A DNA stretch of 64,000 nt, from assembly GCF_003721245.1 (NCBI RefSeq), contig NZ_RIZG01000002.1, positions 154,068 through 218,067 of the forward strand, in the 5' to 3' direction. The DNA is from Marinomonas hwangdonensis (GTDB taxonomy: Bacteria > Pseudomonadota > Gammaproteobacteria > Pseudomonadales > Marinomonadaceae). The notes under the pieces are model-generated. The model was not told where the DNA came from and made no database searches. It saw nothing but the letters and a program-made list of their open reading frames with translations. Positions 7,412 to 16,885 of the stretch are shown here, piece after piece. Made by a program: the position numbers and the translations under genes. Within the stretch, counting starts at the first letter, position 1. Each line of letters opens with the position of its first letter.

Positions 7412-9691
7412 ATGGGAAAACAAGGCATGAGCACTCTCACAGTTACAAAACGTAACGGGAAGACCGAAAATATCAACCTAGAAAAAATCCACAAAGTCAT
7501 CGCGTGGGCTGCTGAGGGTTTAGAAAATGTATCTGTTTCTCAAGTAGAACTAAAAGCACGAATTCAATTCTTTGAAGGCATTCGTACTACGGACATTCAT
7601 GAGACTCTGATCAAGTCATCCGCTGACTTAATCTCTGAGAACACCCCAGACTACCAATACCTTGCCGCCCGATTGGCCATCTTTCATCTAAGAAAGAAAG
7701 CCTTTGGGGATTTTGAGCCGCCTCATCTTTATACTCATGTTAAAAACTTGGTCGGGCAAAAACGCTACGATGCTCATCTTTTGGAAGACTATTCAGAAGA
7801 TGATTTTAACCAGATGAATGATTTTATCGATCATTCACGCGACATGAACTTTTCCTATGCTGCCGTGAAGCAACTGGAAGGCAAGTATCTGGTACAAAAC
7901 CGCGTTACTGGCGAAATCTATGAGAGCCCACAGTTTATTTATATTCTCGTTGCGGCCTGCCTCTTTGCCGGTTACGACAAACATGAGCGCCTAAATCTGA
8001 TTCGTCGTTTTTACGATGCGGTGTCTAAATTTAAAATTTCTTTGCCGACGCCTATCATGTCTGGCATCCGCACACCAACTCGTCAGTTCAGTAGTTGTGT
8101 ATTGATTGAATGTGGTGATTCCCTAGACTCAATCAACGCCACCTCAAGCGCTATTGTTAAGTACGTTAGCCAACGCGCAGGTATTGGCGTGAACGCCGGT
8201 GCGATTCGTGCGCTGGGTAGCCCTATTCGCGGTGGTGAAGCTTTCCATACGGGTTGTATCCCTTTCTACAAACACTTCCAAACAGCGGTAAAAAGCTGCT
8301 CTCAAGGCGGTGTACGTGGTGGTGCTGCCACAGTTTTTTATCCTATTTGGCATTTAGAAGTGGAAAGCCTACTGGTATTGAAAAACAACCGCGGTGTTGA
8401 AGAGAACCGTGTTCGTCACCTAGATTACGGCGTGCAGTTTAACCGTTTGATGTATCAACGTCTGATAAAAGGCGGCAACATCACGCTGTTTAGTCCATCC
8501 GATGTACCGGGATTGTACGATGCCTTCTTTGCAGACCAAGAGGAGTTTGATCGCCTCTATACCCTGTATGAGCAAGATGCCTCTATTCGCAAGCAAACTA
8601 TTAAAGCCAGCGAGTTGTTTACTTTGTTTGCTTCTGAACGTGCAAGCACTGGCCGCATCTATTTACAGAACGTTGATCATTGCAACACACACAGTCCTTT
8701 TGACCCTAAAGTTGCCCCGGTAAAACAGAGCAACCTGTGTTTAGAAATTGCATTACCAACGAAACCCTTAAACAGTGTAGATGACCCAGAGGGTGAAATT
8801 GCCCTGTGTACTTTGTCCGCGTTTAACTTGGGAACCTTGAACAATCTTGACGAGCTAGAAGAGCTGGCAGAATTGATTGTTCGCGCTTTAGACAGCTTAC
8901 TGGACTACCAAAACTATCCGATTCCTGCCGCTCAACGTGCCACTGAAATGCGTCGCACACTCGGTGTTGGGGTCATTAACTATGCGTATTACTTAGCAAA
9001 AAATGGTGTCAAATACTCTGACGGCAGTGCGAACCAGCTGACTCATGATACCTTTGAAGCCATTCAATACTATTTGCTAAAAGCATCAAACAAGCTGGCT
9101 AAAGAGTTTGGACCATGCCTTGCTTTTAATGAAACCACCTATTCAAAAGGTGTGTTGCCAATTGACAGCTACAAGAAAGAAATTGACGCAATTTGTTCAC
9201 CAAAACTGAACTATGATTGGGAGTCTTTACGTACAAGCATTGTAGAACATGGCCTTCGTAACTCAACCTTAACCGCGTTGATGCCATCTGAAACCTCGTC
9301 TCAGATAAGCAATGCGACCAACGGCATAGAGCCACCTCGCGGCTTTGTGTCTGTGAAAGCCAGTAAAGACGGCATTTTGAAGCAGGTCGTGCCTGAATTT
9401 GAACGGTTAAAACAGGACTATGAGCTTTTGTGGACCATTCCATCAAACGATGGTTATTTGCAACTCGTTGGTATTATGCAGAAATTTGTTGACCAAGCGA
9501 TTTCCGCCAATACTAACTATGATCCGCAAAAATTTGATGCACAAAAAGTCCCCATGAAAGTCATTTTGAAAGACTTGCTGACAGCGTACAAATACGGCGT
9601 TAAAACGCTTTATTATCACAATACTCGTGATGGTGCGGATGATAAGCAAGAAGATATGGATGACTGCGCAGGCGGCGCGTGCAAAATATAA
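7412..9691 (+). CDS. nrdA: Class Ia ribonucleotide reductase, large (alpha) subunit
   Basis: This subunit reduces ribonucleoside diphosphates to dNDPs. The 759-residue protein has an N-terminal ATP-cone (about 6-95; VTKRNGKTENINLEKIHKVI), so dATP inhibition is expected. Catalytic residues are visible: the redox Cys in RQFSSCVLIECGDSL, the thiyl-radical Cys with Asn and Glu in SNLCLEIALP, the second redox Cys in EIALCTLSAFNLG, the radical-path Tyr pair in TLYYHNTRDG, and the C-terminal shuttle cysteines in CAGGACKI. The first ATG (7412) lacks a Shine-Dalgarno sequence. An ATG at 7427 is preceded closely by AAGG and may be the true start. First gene of nrdA-nrdB-yfaE. Confidence 0.97.
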   Translation: MGKQGMSTLTVTKRNGKTENINLEKIHKVIAWAAEGLENVSVSQVELKARIQFFEGIRTTDIHETLIKSSADLISENTPDYQYLAARLAIFHLRKKAFGDFEPPHLYTHVKNLVGQKRYDAHLLEDYSEDDFNQMNDFIDHSRDMNFSYAAVKQLEGKYLVQNRVTGEIYESPQFIYILVAACLFAGYDKHERLNLIRRFYDAVSKFKISLPTPIMSGIRTPTRQFSSCVLIECGDSLDSINATSSAIVKYVSQRAGIGVNAGAIRALGSPIRGGEAFHTGCIPFYKHFQTAVKSCSQGGVRGGAATVFYPIWHLEVESLLVLKNNRGVEENRVRHLDYGVQFNRLMYQRLIKGGNITLFSPSDVPGLYDAFFADQEEFDRLYTLYEQDASIRKQTIKASELFTLFASERASTGRIYLQNVDHCNTHSPFDPKVAPVKQSNLCLEIALPTKPLNSVDDPEGEIALCTLSAFNLGTLNNLDELEELAELIVRALDSLLDYQNYPIPAAQRATEMRRTLGVGVINYAYYLAKNGVKYSDGSANQLTHDTFEAIQYYLLKASNKLAKEFGPCLAFNETTYSKGVLPIDSYKKEIDAICSPKLNYDWESLRTSIVEHGLRNSTLTALMPSETSSQISNATNGIEPPRGFVSVKASKDGILKQVVPEFERLKQDYELLWTIPSNDGYLQLVGIMQKFVDQAISANTNYDPQKFDAQKVPMKVILKDLLTAYKYGVKTLYYHNTRDGADDKQEDMDDCAGGACKI

Positions 9692-9713
9692 CCATTCAAT
9701 TATGGCTCTTAAC

Positions 9714-9740
9714 AAGCCTCACTTTTTACAGTGAGGCTTT
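9714..9740 (+). terminator. Hairpin between nrdA and nrdB
   Basis: AAGCCTCAC (9714-9722) pairs perfectly with GTGAGGCTT (9731-9739) over an 8-nt loop, followed by only a short T tract. It lies in the 185-bp nrdA-nrdB gap. It is weak as a terminator and may instead attenuate or protect mRNA ends. Confidence 0.45.
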
Positions 9741-9876
9741 GTGAGTTCTACACAGAACAGTACGACGAAAAGTACACACGCAAATAATCGATATTAACGG
9801 CGACGTTTACAGACAGCTACTCAGTGCCAGCACTCAGTAAAATAACGTCCTACGCTTTTGAGGAATGTCCTGATAT

Positions 9877-11010
9877 ATGAGTTACTCAACATTCAACCGC
9901 AAACATTTTGACAGCACTAAAGAGCCGATGTTCTTTGGTGAAAATGTGAACGTTGCTCGCTACGACCAACAAAAGCACCCTATTTTTGAAAAACTGATTG
10001 AAAAACAATTGTCGTTTTTCTGGCGTCCCGAGGAAGTAGACCTTTCAAATGACCGCAAAGACTTTCAACGATTGGAAGAGCACGAACAACACATTTTCCT
10101 TAGCAATTTAAAGTATCAGACATTGCTTGATAGTGTACAGGGCCGCTCCCCTAACGTTGCCTTCTTGCCCATTGTGTCTTTGCCTGAATTGGAAACTTGG
10201 ATAGAAACTTGGTCGTTCAGTGAAACCATACACAGCCGCTCCTATACTCACATCATTCGTAATATAGTCAATGATCCAAGTAAGATTTTTGATGACATAG
10301 TCACCAATGACGAAATCACCAAGCGCGCAGACAGTGTGTCAAAATACTATGATCGCTTGATCGAAATGGTCAATATCTACAATACTATGGGAATGGGGAC
10401 CTTTCACATTCCAGGCAAAGGTGACGTTGAAGTCTCCATGCCTAAATTAAAAAAAGCGCTGTACCTGACAATAGCATCAGTCAACGTATTAGAAGCGATT
10501 CGTTTCTACGTCAGTTTTGCCTGTAGCTTTGCGTTCGCTGAACGCACCTTGATGGAAGGCAACGCCAAAATCATTAAGCTTATCGCTCGCGACGAAGCTC
10601 TGCACCTAACCGGTACACAGCATATGCTAAATCTAATGGCATCCGGCCGGGACGATCCTGAAATGGCTGTCATCGCAGCACAATGCCAAGAAGAAGTGCG
10701 TAACATCTTTATCGAAGCCGCTGAGCAAGAAAAAGAATGGGCAACGTATTTGTTTAAAGATGGATCAATGATTGGCCTAAATGCTCAAATCCTTGGTCAG
10801 TATGTGGAATACATTACCAATATACGCATGCAAGCAGTAGGGCTTGAAACCTGCTTCAACACAAAACACAACCCCATCCCATGGATCAATGCTTGGCTGG
10901 TGAGTGATAACGTGCAAGTCGCCCCGCAGGAAGCGGAAATAAGCTCCTATTTGGTTGGGCAGACTGACAACCAACTTGACGACTCTGACTTTGATGACTT
11001 CGACCTCTAA
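9877..11010 (+). CDS. nrdB: Class Ia ribonucleotide reductase, small (beta) subunit
   Basis: The beta subunit carries the di-iron tyrosyl radical needed by NrdA. By comparison with E. coli NrdB the ligands are present: Asp in [15 protein letters not shown], Glu, His and the radical Tyr in [12 protein letters not shown], Glu in FAERTLMEG, and Glu/His in [10 protein letters not shown]. The 377-residue length is typical. The N-terminus has the conserved [18 protein letters not shown] and the C-terminus the acidic tail (SDFDDFDL) that docks to NrdA. TTGAGGA precedes the ATG. Confidence 0.97.
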   Translation: MSYSTFNRKHFDSTKEPMFFGENVNVARYDQQKHPIFEKLIEKQLSFFWRPEEVDLSNDRKDFQRLEEHEQHIFLSNLKYQTLLDSVQGRSPNVAFLPIVSLPELETWIETWSFSETIHSRSYTHIIRNIVNDPSKIFDDIVTNDEITKRADSVSKYYDRLIEMVNIYNTMGMGTFHIPGKGDVEVSMPKLKKALYLTIASVNVLEAIRFYVSFACSFAFAERTLMEGNAKIIKLIARDEALHLTGTQHMLNLMASGRDDPEMAVIAAQCQEEVRNIFIEAAEQEKEWATYLFKDGSMIGLNAQILGQYVEYITNIRMQAVGLETCFNTKHNPIPWINAWLVSDNVQVAPQEAEISSYLVGQTDNQLDDSDFDDFDL

Positions 11011-11290
11011 GGTGAGTACTGTCGCCAACAAGGACGCGGTACACCGCGTCCTATTGGGTAAAAAACAGATATTGGTAACGGAAGAAGAGCCGCTACTAGT
11101 GCAGCTAGAACGAGCAGGCATTCACGTTGAATACCAATGTCGTGAAGGCTACTGCTCTTCCTGCTCGATAAAGCTTTTATGGGGCAATGTGAGCTATCCG
11201 TTCGAGCCCTTAGCCTGGGTGCAAAGTGGGTATTTGCTCGCCTGTTGTGCCATAGTCAAAAGCGACATAGAGATTGCCTTTTTTGACTAA
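10994..11290 (+). CDS. yfaE: YfaE-like [2Fe-2S] ferredoxin for NrdB cofactor maintenance
   Basis: A plant-type [2Fe-2S] ferredoxin of about 98 residues with the cluster motif [14 protein letters not shown] (Cys-x4-Cys-x2-Cys) and a distal Cys in LLACCAI. In E. coli the homologue directly follows nrdB and supplies electrons for di-iron cofactor assembly and radical repair. The same order here supports that role. The start is uncertain: an ATG at 10994 overlaps the nrdB 3' end by 17 nt, and a GTG at 11012 is also possible. Either makes translation coupled to nrdB. Confidence 0.87.
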   Translation: MTSTSKVSTVANKDAVHRVLLGKKQILVTEEEPLLVQLERAGIHVEYQCREGYCSSCSIKLLWGNVSYPFEPLAWVQSGYLLACCAIVKSDIEIAFFD

Positions 11291-11351
11291 CAAGAATGTT
11301 TCAGCCAACAAGTTTAGCTATAATCAAGTTTGACTGTAAAAGAGTCGAATA

Positions 11352-11957
11352 CTACCGTAACGTACGGTAACCTGCATAAATGCGCGTTGCCGTCGTCACC
11401 CAGCAAATCGCCCCAAAGCCATACGCCAACCAAACAAAATACTCAGGCAACATACAAATCAACACAAGAAAGGCAATTGTTTCGCTACCCTCTGCTAATC
11501 CGCCCAAAAAATACAAAGATTTCCGCCCATAATCCAAACGCTCGATACTCCGCTTTTCCGCCATAATGGCAAAGGCTAAGAAGCTACTGCCCGTTCCCAT
11601 AAAAGAAAAAATAACAAAACTGGCGGCCAAAGCGTTTTCCAACGGATTCATCAAGGCAAAACCAAACACGATCGCAGAATAAAAAATGAAATCCAGCGTA
11701 ATATCCAAATAGCCCCCAAGATCGGTCGGACCTTGCACTCTTGCCACAGCCCCATCTAACCCGTCCATTAAGCGGTTCATAATGATCAAAAGCAACGCCA
11801 GTCCAGTTTGCTCAAAATACAAAGCGGGCACCGCCATCATGCCAACAACAAAACCCAACACGGTAATCCAATTGGCTTTTACTCCACATTTATCGATCAC
11901 TAAGGCACTCGAGTGCAAAGGACGCTTTAGGTTTTTAATAAAAAACGTGTCAAACAT
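11352..11957 (-). CDS. CDP-alcohol phosphatidyltransferase family membrane protein
   Basis: A 201-residue integral membrane enzyme of the family that transfers a CDP-activated lipid head or tail onto an alcohol. The signature D-G-x2-A-R-x8-G-x3-D-x3-D is present as DGAVARVQGPTDLGGYLDITLD (with a preceding MDGL), about residues 70-91, and at least five hydrophobic segments follow. The acceptor alcohol cannot be read from the sequence. It is shorter and less conserved than PssA or PgsA. AAGG lies about 9 nt before the ATG. Divergent from the ybfF gene and convergent with yfaE. Confidence 0.85.
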   Translation of the reverse strand: MFDTFFIKNLKRPLHSSALVIDKCGVKANWITVLGFVVGMMAVPALYFEQTGLALLLIIMNRLMDGLDGAVARVQGPTDLGGYLDITLDFIFYSAIVFGFALMNPLENALAASFVIFSFMGTGSSFLAFAIMAEKRSIERLDYGRKSLYFLGGLAEGSETIAFLVLICMLPEYFVWLAYGFGAICWVTTATRIYAGYRTLR

Positions 11958-12108
11958 AAGAAATAACCTTGATTTGATAAAACAGGAATTTTAAAGACTT
12001 GATACAATACATTAGCAGCACAACGTCGAATACCATCACCAAAACACACTGTACAAAAGCATACAGTAAAACACGCATCTTTCTACTTGATAGCTTATTA
12101 GGTTTTTT

Positions 12109-12870
12109 ATGATCAACGCAAAAAAATACGGCCACTCTGGCCCCAACCTCATTGTGATACATGGCTTATTTGGCAACGCGGATAACTGGCACTCCATCGC
12201 ACAAAGTCTTGCAGAACAATTTACGGTTTACTGTGTCGACCTACCCAATCATGGCAAATCAGCGCCAATGAAAGAGGCCAGCTACCCAAAAATGGCAGAC
12301 GCCCTTCTCAGTTGGGCAAGCACAAATGGTATCGACTCCTTCTATTTGTTGGGCCATTCAATGGGAGGAAAGGTGGCTATGCAAATGGCATCGTTGGCAA
12401 AGCCCTCTGTGATTGAAAAACTCATCGTGGTCGACATCGCCCCAGTAGATTATCAGGCTAGCCATACTCGAATTTTGGAAGGGCTTAATGCCATTAATGC
12501 GGTCGACATTCCCTCTCGCAAGGCAGCGGATAAGATATTGAGCCAATATGAAGACAACTTGGCAATAAGACAGTTTTTACTAAAAAATCTCATCCGTACA
12601 GACAAAGGCTACCAATTGGCGTTATCAATAGACAATATTGCAGACAGTTACCACACCATATTGCAAAAGCCGGTAATGAATAGCCCTATTGATATTCCTA
12701 CTCTTTTTATTAAAGGCGAACGCTCTGACTATATTGTCCAACAGTACCAGACCGCGATTACGACCTTGTTTCCTCAGGTGAGTGTCAAAGTGATTGCTGA
12801 GGCGGGGCATTGGCTTCATGCCGAGAAACCTCTGCCGTTTACGAGCCTTGTAAAGCGCTTTTTATCCTGA
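12109..12870 (+). CDS. ybfF: YbfF-type alpha/beta-hydrolase esterase
   Basis: A cytoplasmic alpha/beta-hydrolase of 253 residues resembling E. coli YbfF, an acyl-CoA/ester hydrolase. The oxyanion region VIHGLFGNADNW (about 17-28), the nucleophile elbow LLGHSMGGKVAM (about 80-91), an acid in KGERSDYI and the catalytic His in EAGHWLHAEKP are in the expected order. Upstream TTAGG supports the ATG. Its TGA directly abuts the stop of the convergent gene at 12871, with no intergenic base. Confidence 0.88.
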   Translation: MINAKKYGHSGPNLIVIHGLFGNADNWHSIAQSLAEQFTVYCVDLPNHGKSAPMKEASYPKMADALLSWASTNGIDSFYLLGHSMGGKVAMQMASLAKPSVIEKLIVVDIAPVDYQASHTRILEGLNAINAVDIPSRKAADKILSQYEDNLAIRQFLLKNLIRTDKGYQLALSIDNIADSYHTILQKPVMNSPIDIPTLFIKGERSDYIVQQYQTAITTLFPQVSVKVIAEAGHWLHAEKPLPFTSLVKRFLS

Positions 12871-13782
12871 TTAGTCACACTGTGTGTCAGAGCACAGGCC
12901 GTATTCGTCTCGCAAAAAAGCCGCAGAAGGTGGAACAATACCGTAAGCTTTAATCAAATGTGGATTAAAGCTTACGCGTAACTTATCAGGATACTGAGCG
13001 GGCAGCAGCACCCTTGAAGAATGCCATACTGTAATATGATTCGTCAGAACCTGAAGCTTAACCTCGGTATCTGAGTCTATGGCAAGCAATGCACCCGCTT
13101 TCACAAAAGGCAAGAAAGGCCCTACCATCACCTGGCGCTTATAAAAAAGCAATTTGAGAATATCTTGCGCTAACGTATTTTGATACAACTCAGAGTCCAC
13201 CAAAGAAAAAATCATTGCTGACTCTTCTAAAACAAAATTCACTGACTTCAACACCGACAGACGATCTAATTCTGTATGATGAAAGTTAAGCTCAAAACCG
13301 TATTCTTTTGCCTGACGTGACATACTTTCTTGATCAATCAGCAGATGATCACTATGAAGAACCGCAAGCGGCTTGCGGTCAAACCAAATGGCTTTAAGCA
13401 AAGCAAACCGAGTATCCAAAGGTGCCCCTGAAAAAACCGCACTACTCGGCACAGAACAATCAAACTGGGCTTTCTGAAACTCTTCTTTACCAATAAATAC
13501 CGCTACCACAACCCCCTTAGACAAAGAGGAACATACCTGTTGCGCACTTTTAACGCCAACAGTTACGATAAGATCATCCTCTTTCAGCTTTTGAGCTGAA
13601 TTTTCTAAAAAAGCATGACTGCGCACAGGCACCAGCGATACATCGAGTAATAAACGTCGGTCGAGCTCAAACACAAAGGACCGAGCAACCCTTTCTTCCA
13701 TGTCATGCACAACATAAACCGCTGCAAATACCTTCGTAGAAGAAAACAACAGCAATAGCGTAATCCAAAAAATCCTTTTCAC
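12871..13782 (-). CDS. Periplasmic ABC-type substrate-binding-like protein linked to a TonB receptor
   Basis: A 303-residue protein starting at GTG, with a Sec signal MKRIFWITLLLLFSSTKVFA and an A-x-A cleavage site but no lipobox. It resembles the PF04392-like substrate-binding family: a Rossmann-like first lobe (DLIVTVGVKSAQQV), PLAVLHSDHL, and the family-like closing phrase LRVSFNPHLIKAYGIVPP. No ABC permease or ATPase gene lies nearby. It follows the TonB receptor by 17 bp in one operon, so it probably binds the same ligand in the periplasm or acts as a sensor component. The ligand is unknown. Confidence 0.65.
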   Translation of the reverse strand: MKRIFWITLLLLFSSTKVFAAVYVVHDMEERVARSFVFELDRRLLLDVSLVPVRSHAFLENSAQKLKEDDLIVTVGVKSAQQVCSSLSKGVVVAVFIGKEEFQKAQFDCSVPSSAVFSGAPLDTRFALLKAIWFDRKPLAVLHSDHLLIDQESMSRQAKEYGFELNFHHTELDRLSVLKSVNFVLEESAMIFSLVDSELYQNTLAQDILKLLFYKRQVMVGPFLPFVKAGALLAIDSDTEVKLQVLTNHITVWHSSRVLLPAQYPDKLRVSFNPHLIKAYGIVPPSAAFLRDEYGLCSDTQCD

Positions 13783-13799
13783 GTTTCTTTTAATCCCAC

Positions 13800-15821
13800 T
13801 TAAAAAGTGATGTTAGTAAAAACATAAGCAAAACGATCATCGGCTAGATTATTGTGTTTTCTCACGAGCGCATTTTTATCTAGTCGAGCTTCCATACCAA
13901 TGCCTAACGTAGCTTTAGAATATCCACCTAAAGTCAATCTATAAGATAGCCAAGTATTGAGAAACTGGTAGTTTTTATTTGCCAATTTATCGGCATAAAA
14001 ATAATAGCCATTCACTGCCCATACGTCGGCAAATGGCACACTACCAAACAAAGACATCATATTCGGTGTCGTAGACTCTAACAGCGACGCATTCTGAGTC
14101 TGTGTGTCTTGATAAGCATAGGTAACGCGAGCCATGGCACCCGAACGAAAGCGCCAATCAAGCTCGATCTCGGCGCCCCGGATAGTCACATCCTCAACAA
14201 CGCCCTCTTGAATCGGCCTATCAGCCCCAAAAAGTGCCGAAAAGTGCTTTTTACTTAACACCATATCTTGCACTTTATCGTGGTAAAACTTGAGGTCTAA
14301 AGATACCCCTTGACTAGGCCAGTAATGAAAATACCCCATTTCATAAGACGTAATCTCCTCACTCTTCTCGCCATTAAGTGCGTAACTGGTCGTGGATACT
14401 TCTCCACTTGTCAAGGTATAACGCCAGCGAAAAAACTGATCCGATATATCGGGTGTACGCACCGCTTGAGAAACATTCATACGAACCGATTCTCGCTCAG
14501 ACAATTTATAAGTCGCGCCTAGCTTGGGGGAGAAAAAAGTACCTCCCATCTGGCTGCGCTCTAGCATGGCACCCGTGTTTAGTACCCAGTCGTCCCCGAG
14601 TAAATACTCTAAATTAGACGACCCCCGAAACACTTCATCACCGGCTTTGCCTGACAGATAAAGATCCGAGTCAGCTTCATCCCAACGATACCCTAGCGAA
14701 CTAATTACTCTGAGCCGCTCCGATGCTTTCCAATCACTTTGAAGCTCGAGGTCATGACGCGTTTCAAACAAGTCAACCGAATACGCTTTATTCACATTCA
14801 CAGCACTGACACCGCCAAAAACTTCGTTATAAAACTCCGGCGTTAACAAGACTTCATGGTATTCATTCAAATCCGATTGGTCGTAATAATATTGCAGCTT
14901 TATTTCATGGTCAGCGGATAACTGTTGACGATAAGCTAACTTAATATGTTCCCGGTCAACGAGTCGCATTGGCTGATTAGTGTCGTAATTTCCACTTCGA
15001 GAACGATTAGAAACATATTGAGACGGTTCAACACGATCCCGTAGCTGACTAGCACCCATGTCAATATCAAACGAGCGATTAGACATGTCTTTCTGCATCA
15101 CCACATTGCCCATCACAGAGCGATGACCATCGTGGCGAGGACGACCTGAAGCGTCTTCATCAAATCCTTGAACTGAATTAATAGACGCCGACGCCCGATA
15201 GCTCCACTCGTCACTTAAACGGCTTTGTTGACCAAATAAACGGTAGTCACCACGAGAACCTGAGTAAGCAGAAACACTTGATCCTAACGTTTCTAGAGGC
15301 GTACGAGTGATGATATTAACAACAGCAAAAAAAGAATTAATACCGTAACTGGCGGCGTTAGGGCCTCGGTTTACTTCGACTCGCGCCACATCTTCAATGT
15401 TGAGCGGCAAGGTTGCCCACTCGACACGTGCCAAGCCCGCACTGTAAACAGAACGACCATTGACCAAGACTTGGATACGCCGATATTCATCCAGCTGTGT
15501 GCCGTGGTACGAGACAATCTTTTGACTGGAGGTCTTAAAAGGCGCCACAGAAAAGCCCGGAACAAACTGCAAAAGATCTTCCACATACTGCATATTGATG
15601 CGACGGATAAACTCCCCGTCCAACACCGACAAGGTAGAAGATACATTGACTCTTGGCTGCGGCATTTTAGAAGGGGTAACAACAACGGGGATGGCGCTTA
15701 AAAAGCTGTCATACCCTGCAAAACTCAACTCACGACCAAATGCATCCTCGTTGGCTTCAGCAAGCACATTGCCGCACACCAACACCCCAACAGCAATCCA
15801 TTGAAAACCCATTCCTTTCAT
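13800..15821 (-). CDS. TonB-dependent outer-membrane receptor
   Basis: A 673-residue receptor with a signal peptide (about 1-21, ending CGNVLAEA). The plug domain is at about 45-170 (PVVVTPSKMPQPRVNVSSTLSVLD, ELLQFVPGF-like EDLLQFVPGFSV, VEVNRGPNAASYG, VVNIITRTP), and a 22-strand-type barrel ends in the aromatic FTNITF. PVVVTPSK may serve as the TonB box. The ATG overlaps the upstream pheA stop by one base (TAATG). Together with the binding protein downstream it suggests uptake of a scarce ligand such as a siderophore or cofactor. No Fur box was identified. Confidence 0.92.
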   Translation of the reverse strand: MKGMGFQWIAVGVLVCGNVLAEANEDAFGRELSFAGYDSFLSAIPVVVTPSKMPQPRVNVSSTLSVLDGEFIRRINMQYVEDLLQFVPGFSVAPFKTSSQKIVSYHGTQLDEYRRIQVLVNGRSVYSAGLARVEWATLPLNIEDVARVEVNRGPNAASYGINSFFAVVNIITRTPLETLGSSVSAYSGSRGDYRLFGQQSRLSDEWSYRASASINSVQGFDEDASGRPRHDGHRSVMGNVVMQKDMSNRSFDIDMGASQLRDRVEPSQYVSNRSRSGNYDTNQPMRLVDREHIKLAYRQQLSADHEIKLQYYYDQSDLNEYHEVLLTPEFYNEVFGGVSAVNVNKAYSVDLFETRHDLELQSDWKASERLRVISSLGYRWDEADSDLYLSGKAGDEVFRGSSNLEYLLGDDWVLNTGAMLERSQMGGTFFSPKLGATYKLSERESVRMNVSQAVRTPDISDQFFRWRYTLTSGEVSTTSYALNGEKSEEITSYEMGYFHYWPSQGVSLDLKFYHDKVQDMVLSKKHFSALFGADRPIQEGVVEDVTIRGAEIELDWRFRSGAMARVTYAYQDTQTQNASLLESTTPNMMSLFGSVPFADVWAVNGYYFYADKLANKNYQFLNTWLSYRLTLGGYSKATLGIGMEARLDKNALVRKHNNLADDRFAYVFTNITF

Positions 15822-16687
15822 TATTTTAACCTGTAATCATCCGCTAAATAGGTTCCCAGTATTCGTACTTCTTCAGAGAAAAAACCTAATTCTTCAAGCG
15901 CCGCCTGCATGGCAGAGGACTGAAAGTGTGCCTCGACATCGACGTAAAACTGAGTCGCGGTGAAATGCCCGTTGACCATGTAACTTTCCAGCTTCAACAT
16001 ATTGATGCCTTGCGTCGCAAAACCACCCATGGCCTTGTATAAAGCCGCTGGAATGTTGCGTACACGAAACATAAAAGACGTTATGTACGTTTGATGAGGT
16101 TCATACACGGGCATTTTTTGTTGGCGCGCAAAAACCAAAAAGCGAGTGGTGTTACCAACGGTGTCATTAAAATGTGATTGCAGTATCTGGAGTCCATACA
16201 GTTCCGCGGCTAATTCTGACGAAATGACCGCCAACCCCGGCTCTTCGATTTCTGAAATGTGCTTAGCCGCACCAGCGGTGTCATACATGGCTTGGCTTTT
16301 TGCGCCTAAGGCTTTGATATTGCGGTCGCATTGAGCCAAGGCTTGTGGATGACTGCCAATTCGAGTGATTTGATCTATTGTCATAGTGTGGCGGCCAATA
16401 AGACAATGATTTACTGGCTCAAAATGCTCTTTCACCACATAAAGCTGAGTTCGCTGCAACTCGCGGTAAATTTCTTCAACGCGGCCTGCCGTAGAATTCT
16501 CAACGGGTATCATTGCATAATAGGCGTCGCCTTTTTCAACCATCTGAAGTGCATCAACAAAAGTCGCACAGTTCACATTGGTCCAATCGGGAAACGTGTG
16601 CGTGCAGGCCAGATGAGAGTAGGCCCCGGGCTCTCCTTGATAGGCCACTATTTGGGTAGCATCAAGCGTTAAATATTGGTCTGGCAT
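15821..16687 (-). CDS. pheA: Monofunctional prephenate dehydratase
   Basis: This enzyme converts prephenate to phenylpyruvate for phenylalanine synthesis. The 288-residue protein has the PDT catalytic domain (about 10-190; YQGEPGAYSHLA, PVENSTAGRVEE, and the conserved TTRF in GNTTRFLVFAR) and a C-terminal ACT domain (about 200-285). It lacks a chorismate mutase domain, unlike the fused E. coli P-protein. The ACT motif usually written ESRP reads ESYM (in LKLESYMVNGHFTATQFYVD), a form I associate with alphaproteobacterial enzymes. That raises possible transfer and altered feedback. It is first in an operon with the TonB receptor. Confidence 0.92.
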   Translation of the reverse strand: MPDQYLTLDATQIVAYQGEPGAYSHLACTHTFPDWTNVNCATFVDALQMVEKGDAYYAMIPVENSTAGRVEEIYRELQRTQLYVVKEHFEPVNHCLIGRHTMTIDQITRIGSHPQALAQCDRNIKALGAKSQAMYDTAGAAKHISEIEEPGLAVISSELAAELYGLQILQSHFNDTVGNTTRFLVFARQQKMPVYEPHQTYITSFMFRVRNIPAALYKAMGGFATQGINMLKLESYMVNGHFTATQFYVDVEAHFQSSAMQAALEELGFFSEEVRILGTYLADDYRLK

Positions 16688-16885
16688 GGTAATATAACTT
16701 CTTCGTCAGATACTGGATCAAGATAATGGCATCTATGATACACAAAAAAGACGAAGGCCTGTGTCCAAAAAAACAGACTATGATTAAATTATTTTAATTG
16801 ATTACGACATACGTTCTAAAAAGAACCAGAAGTGACATTGAGTAAAGAGAAACAAAGCACCTAACCCATTAGGCGACGCATCCCC

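Noticed and set aside
11353..11369. TACCGTA-ACG-TACGGTA hairpin between yfaE and the CDP-alcohol transferase gene
   Set aside because: It overlaps the last codons of the transferase gene, has a 3-nt loop and no T-run, so a terminator is not supported.
16813..16826. GTTCT-AAAA-AGAAC palindrome between pheA and yidD
   Set aside because: Short, AT-rich and found once; no regulator or partner site supports it.
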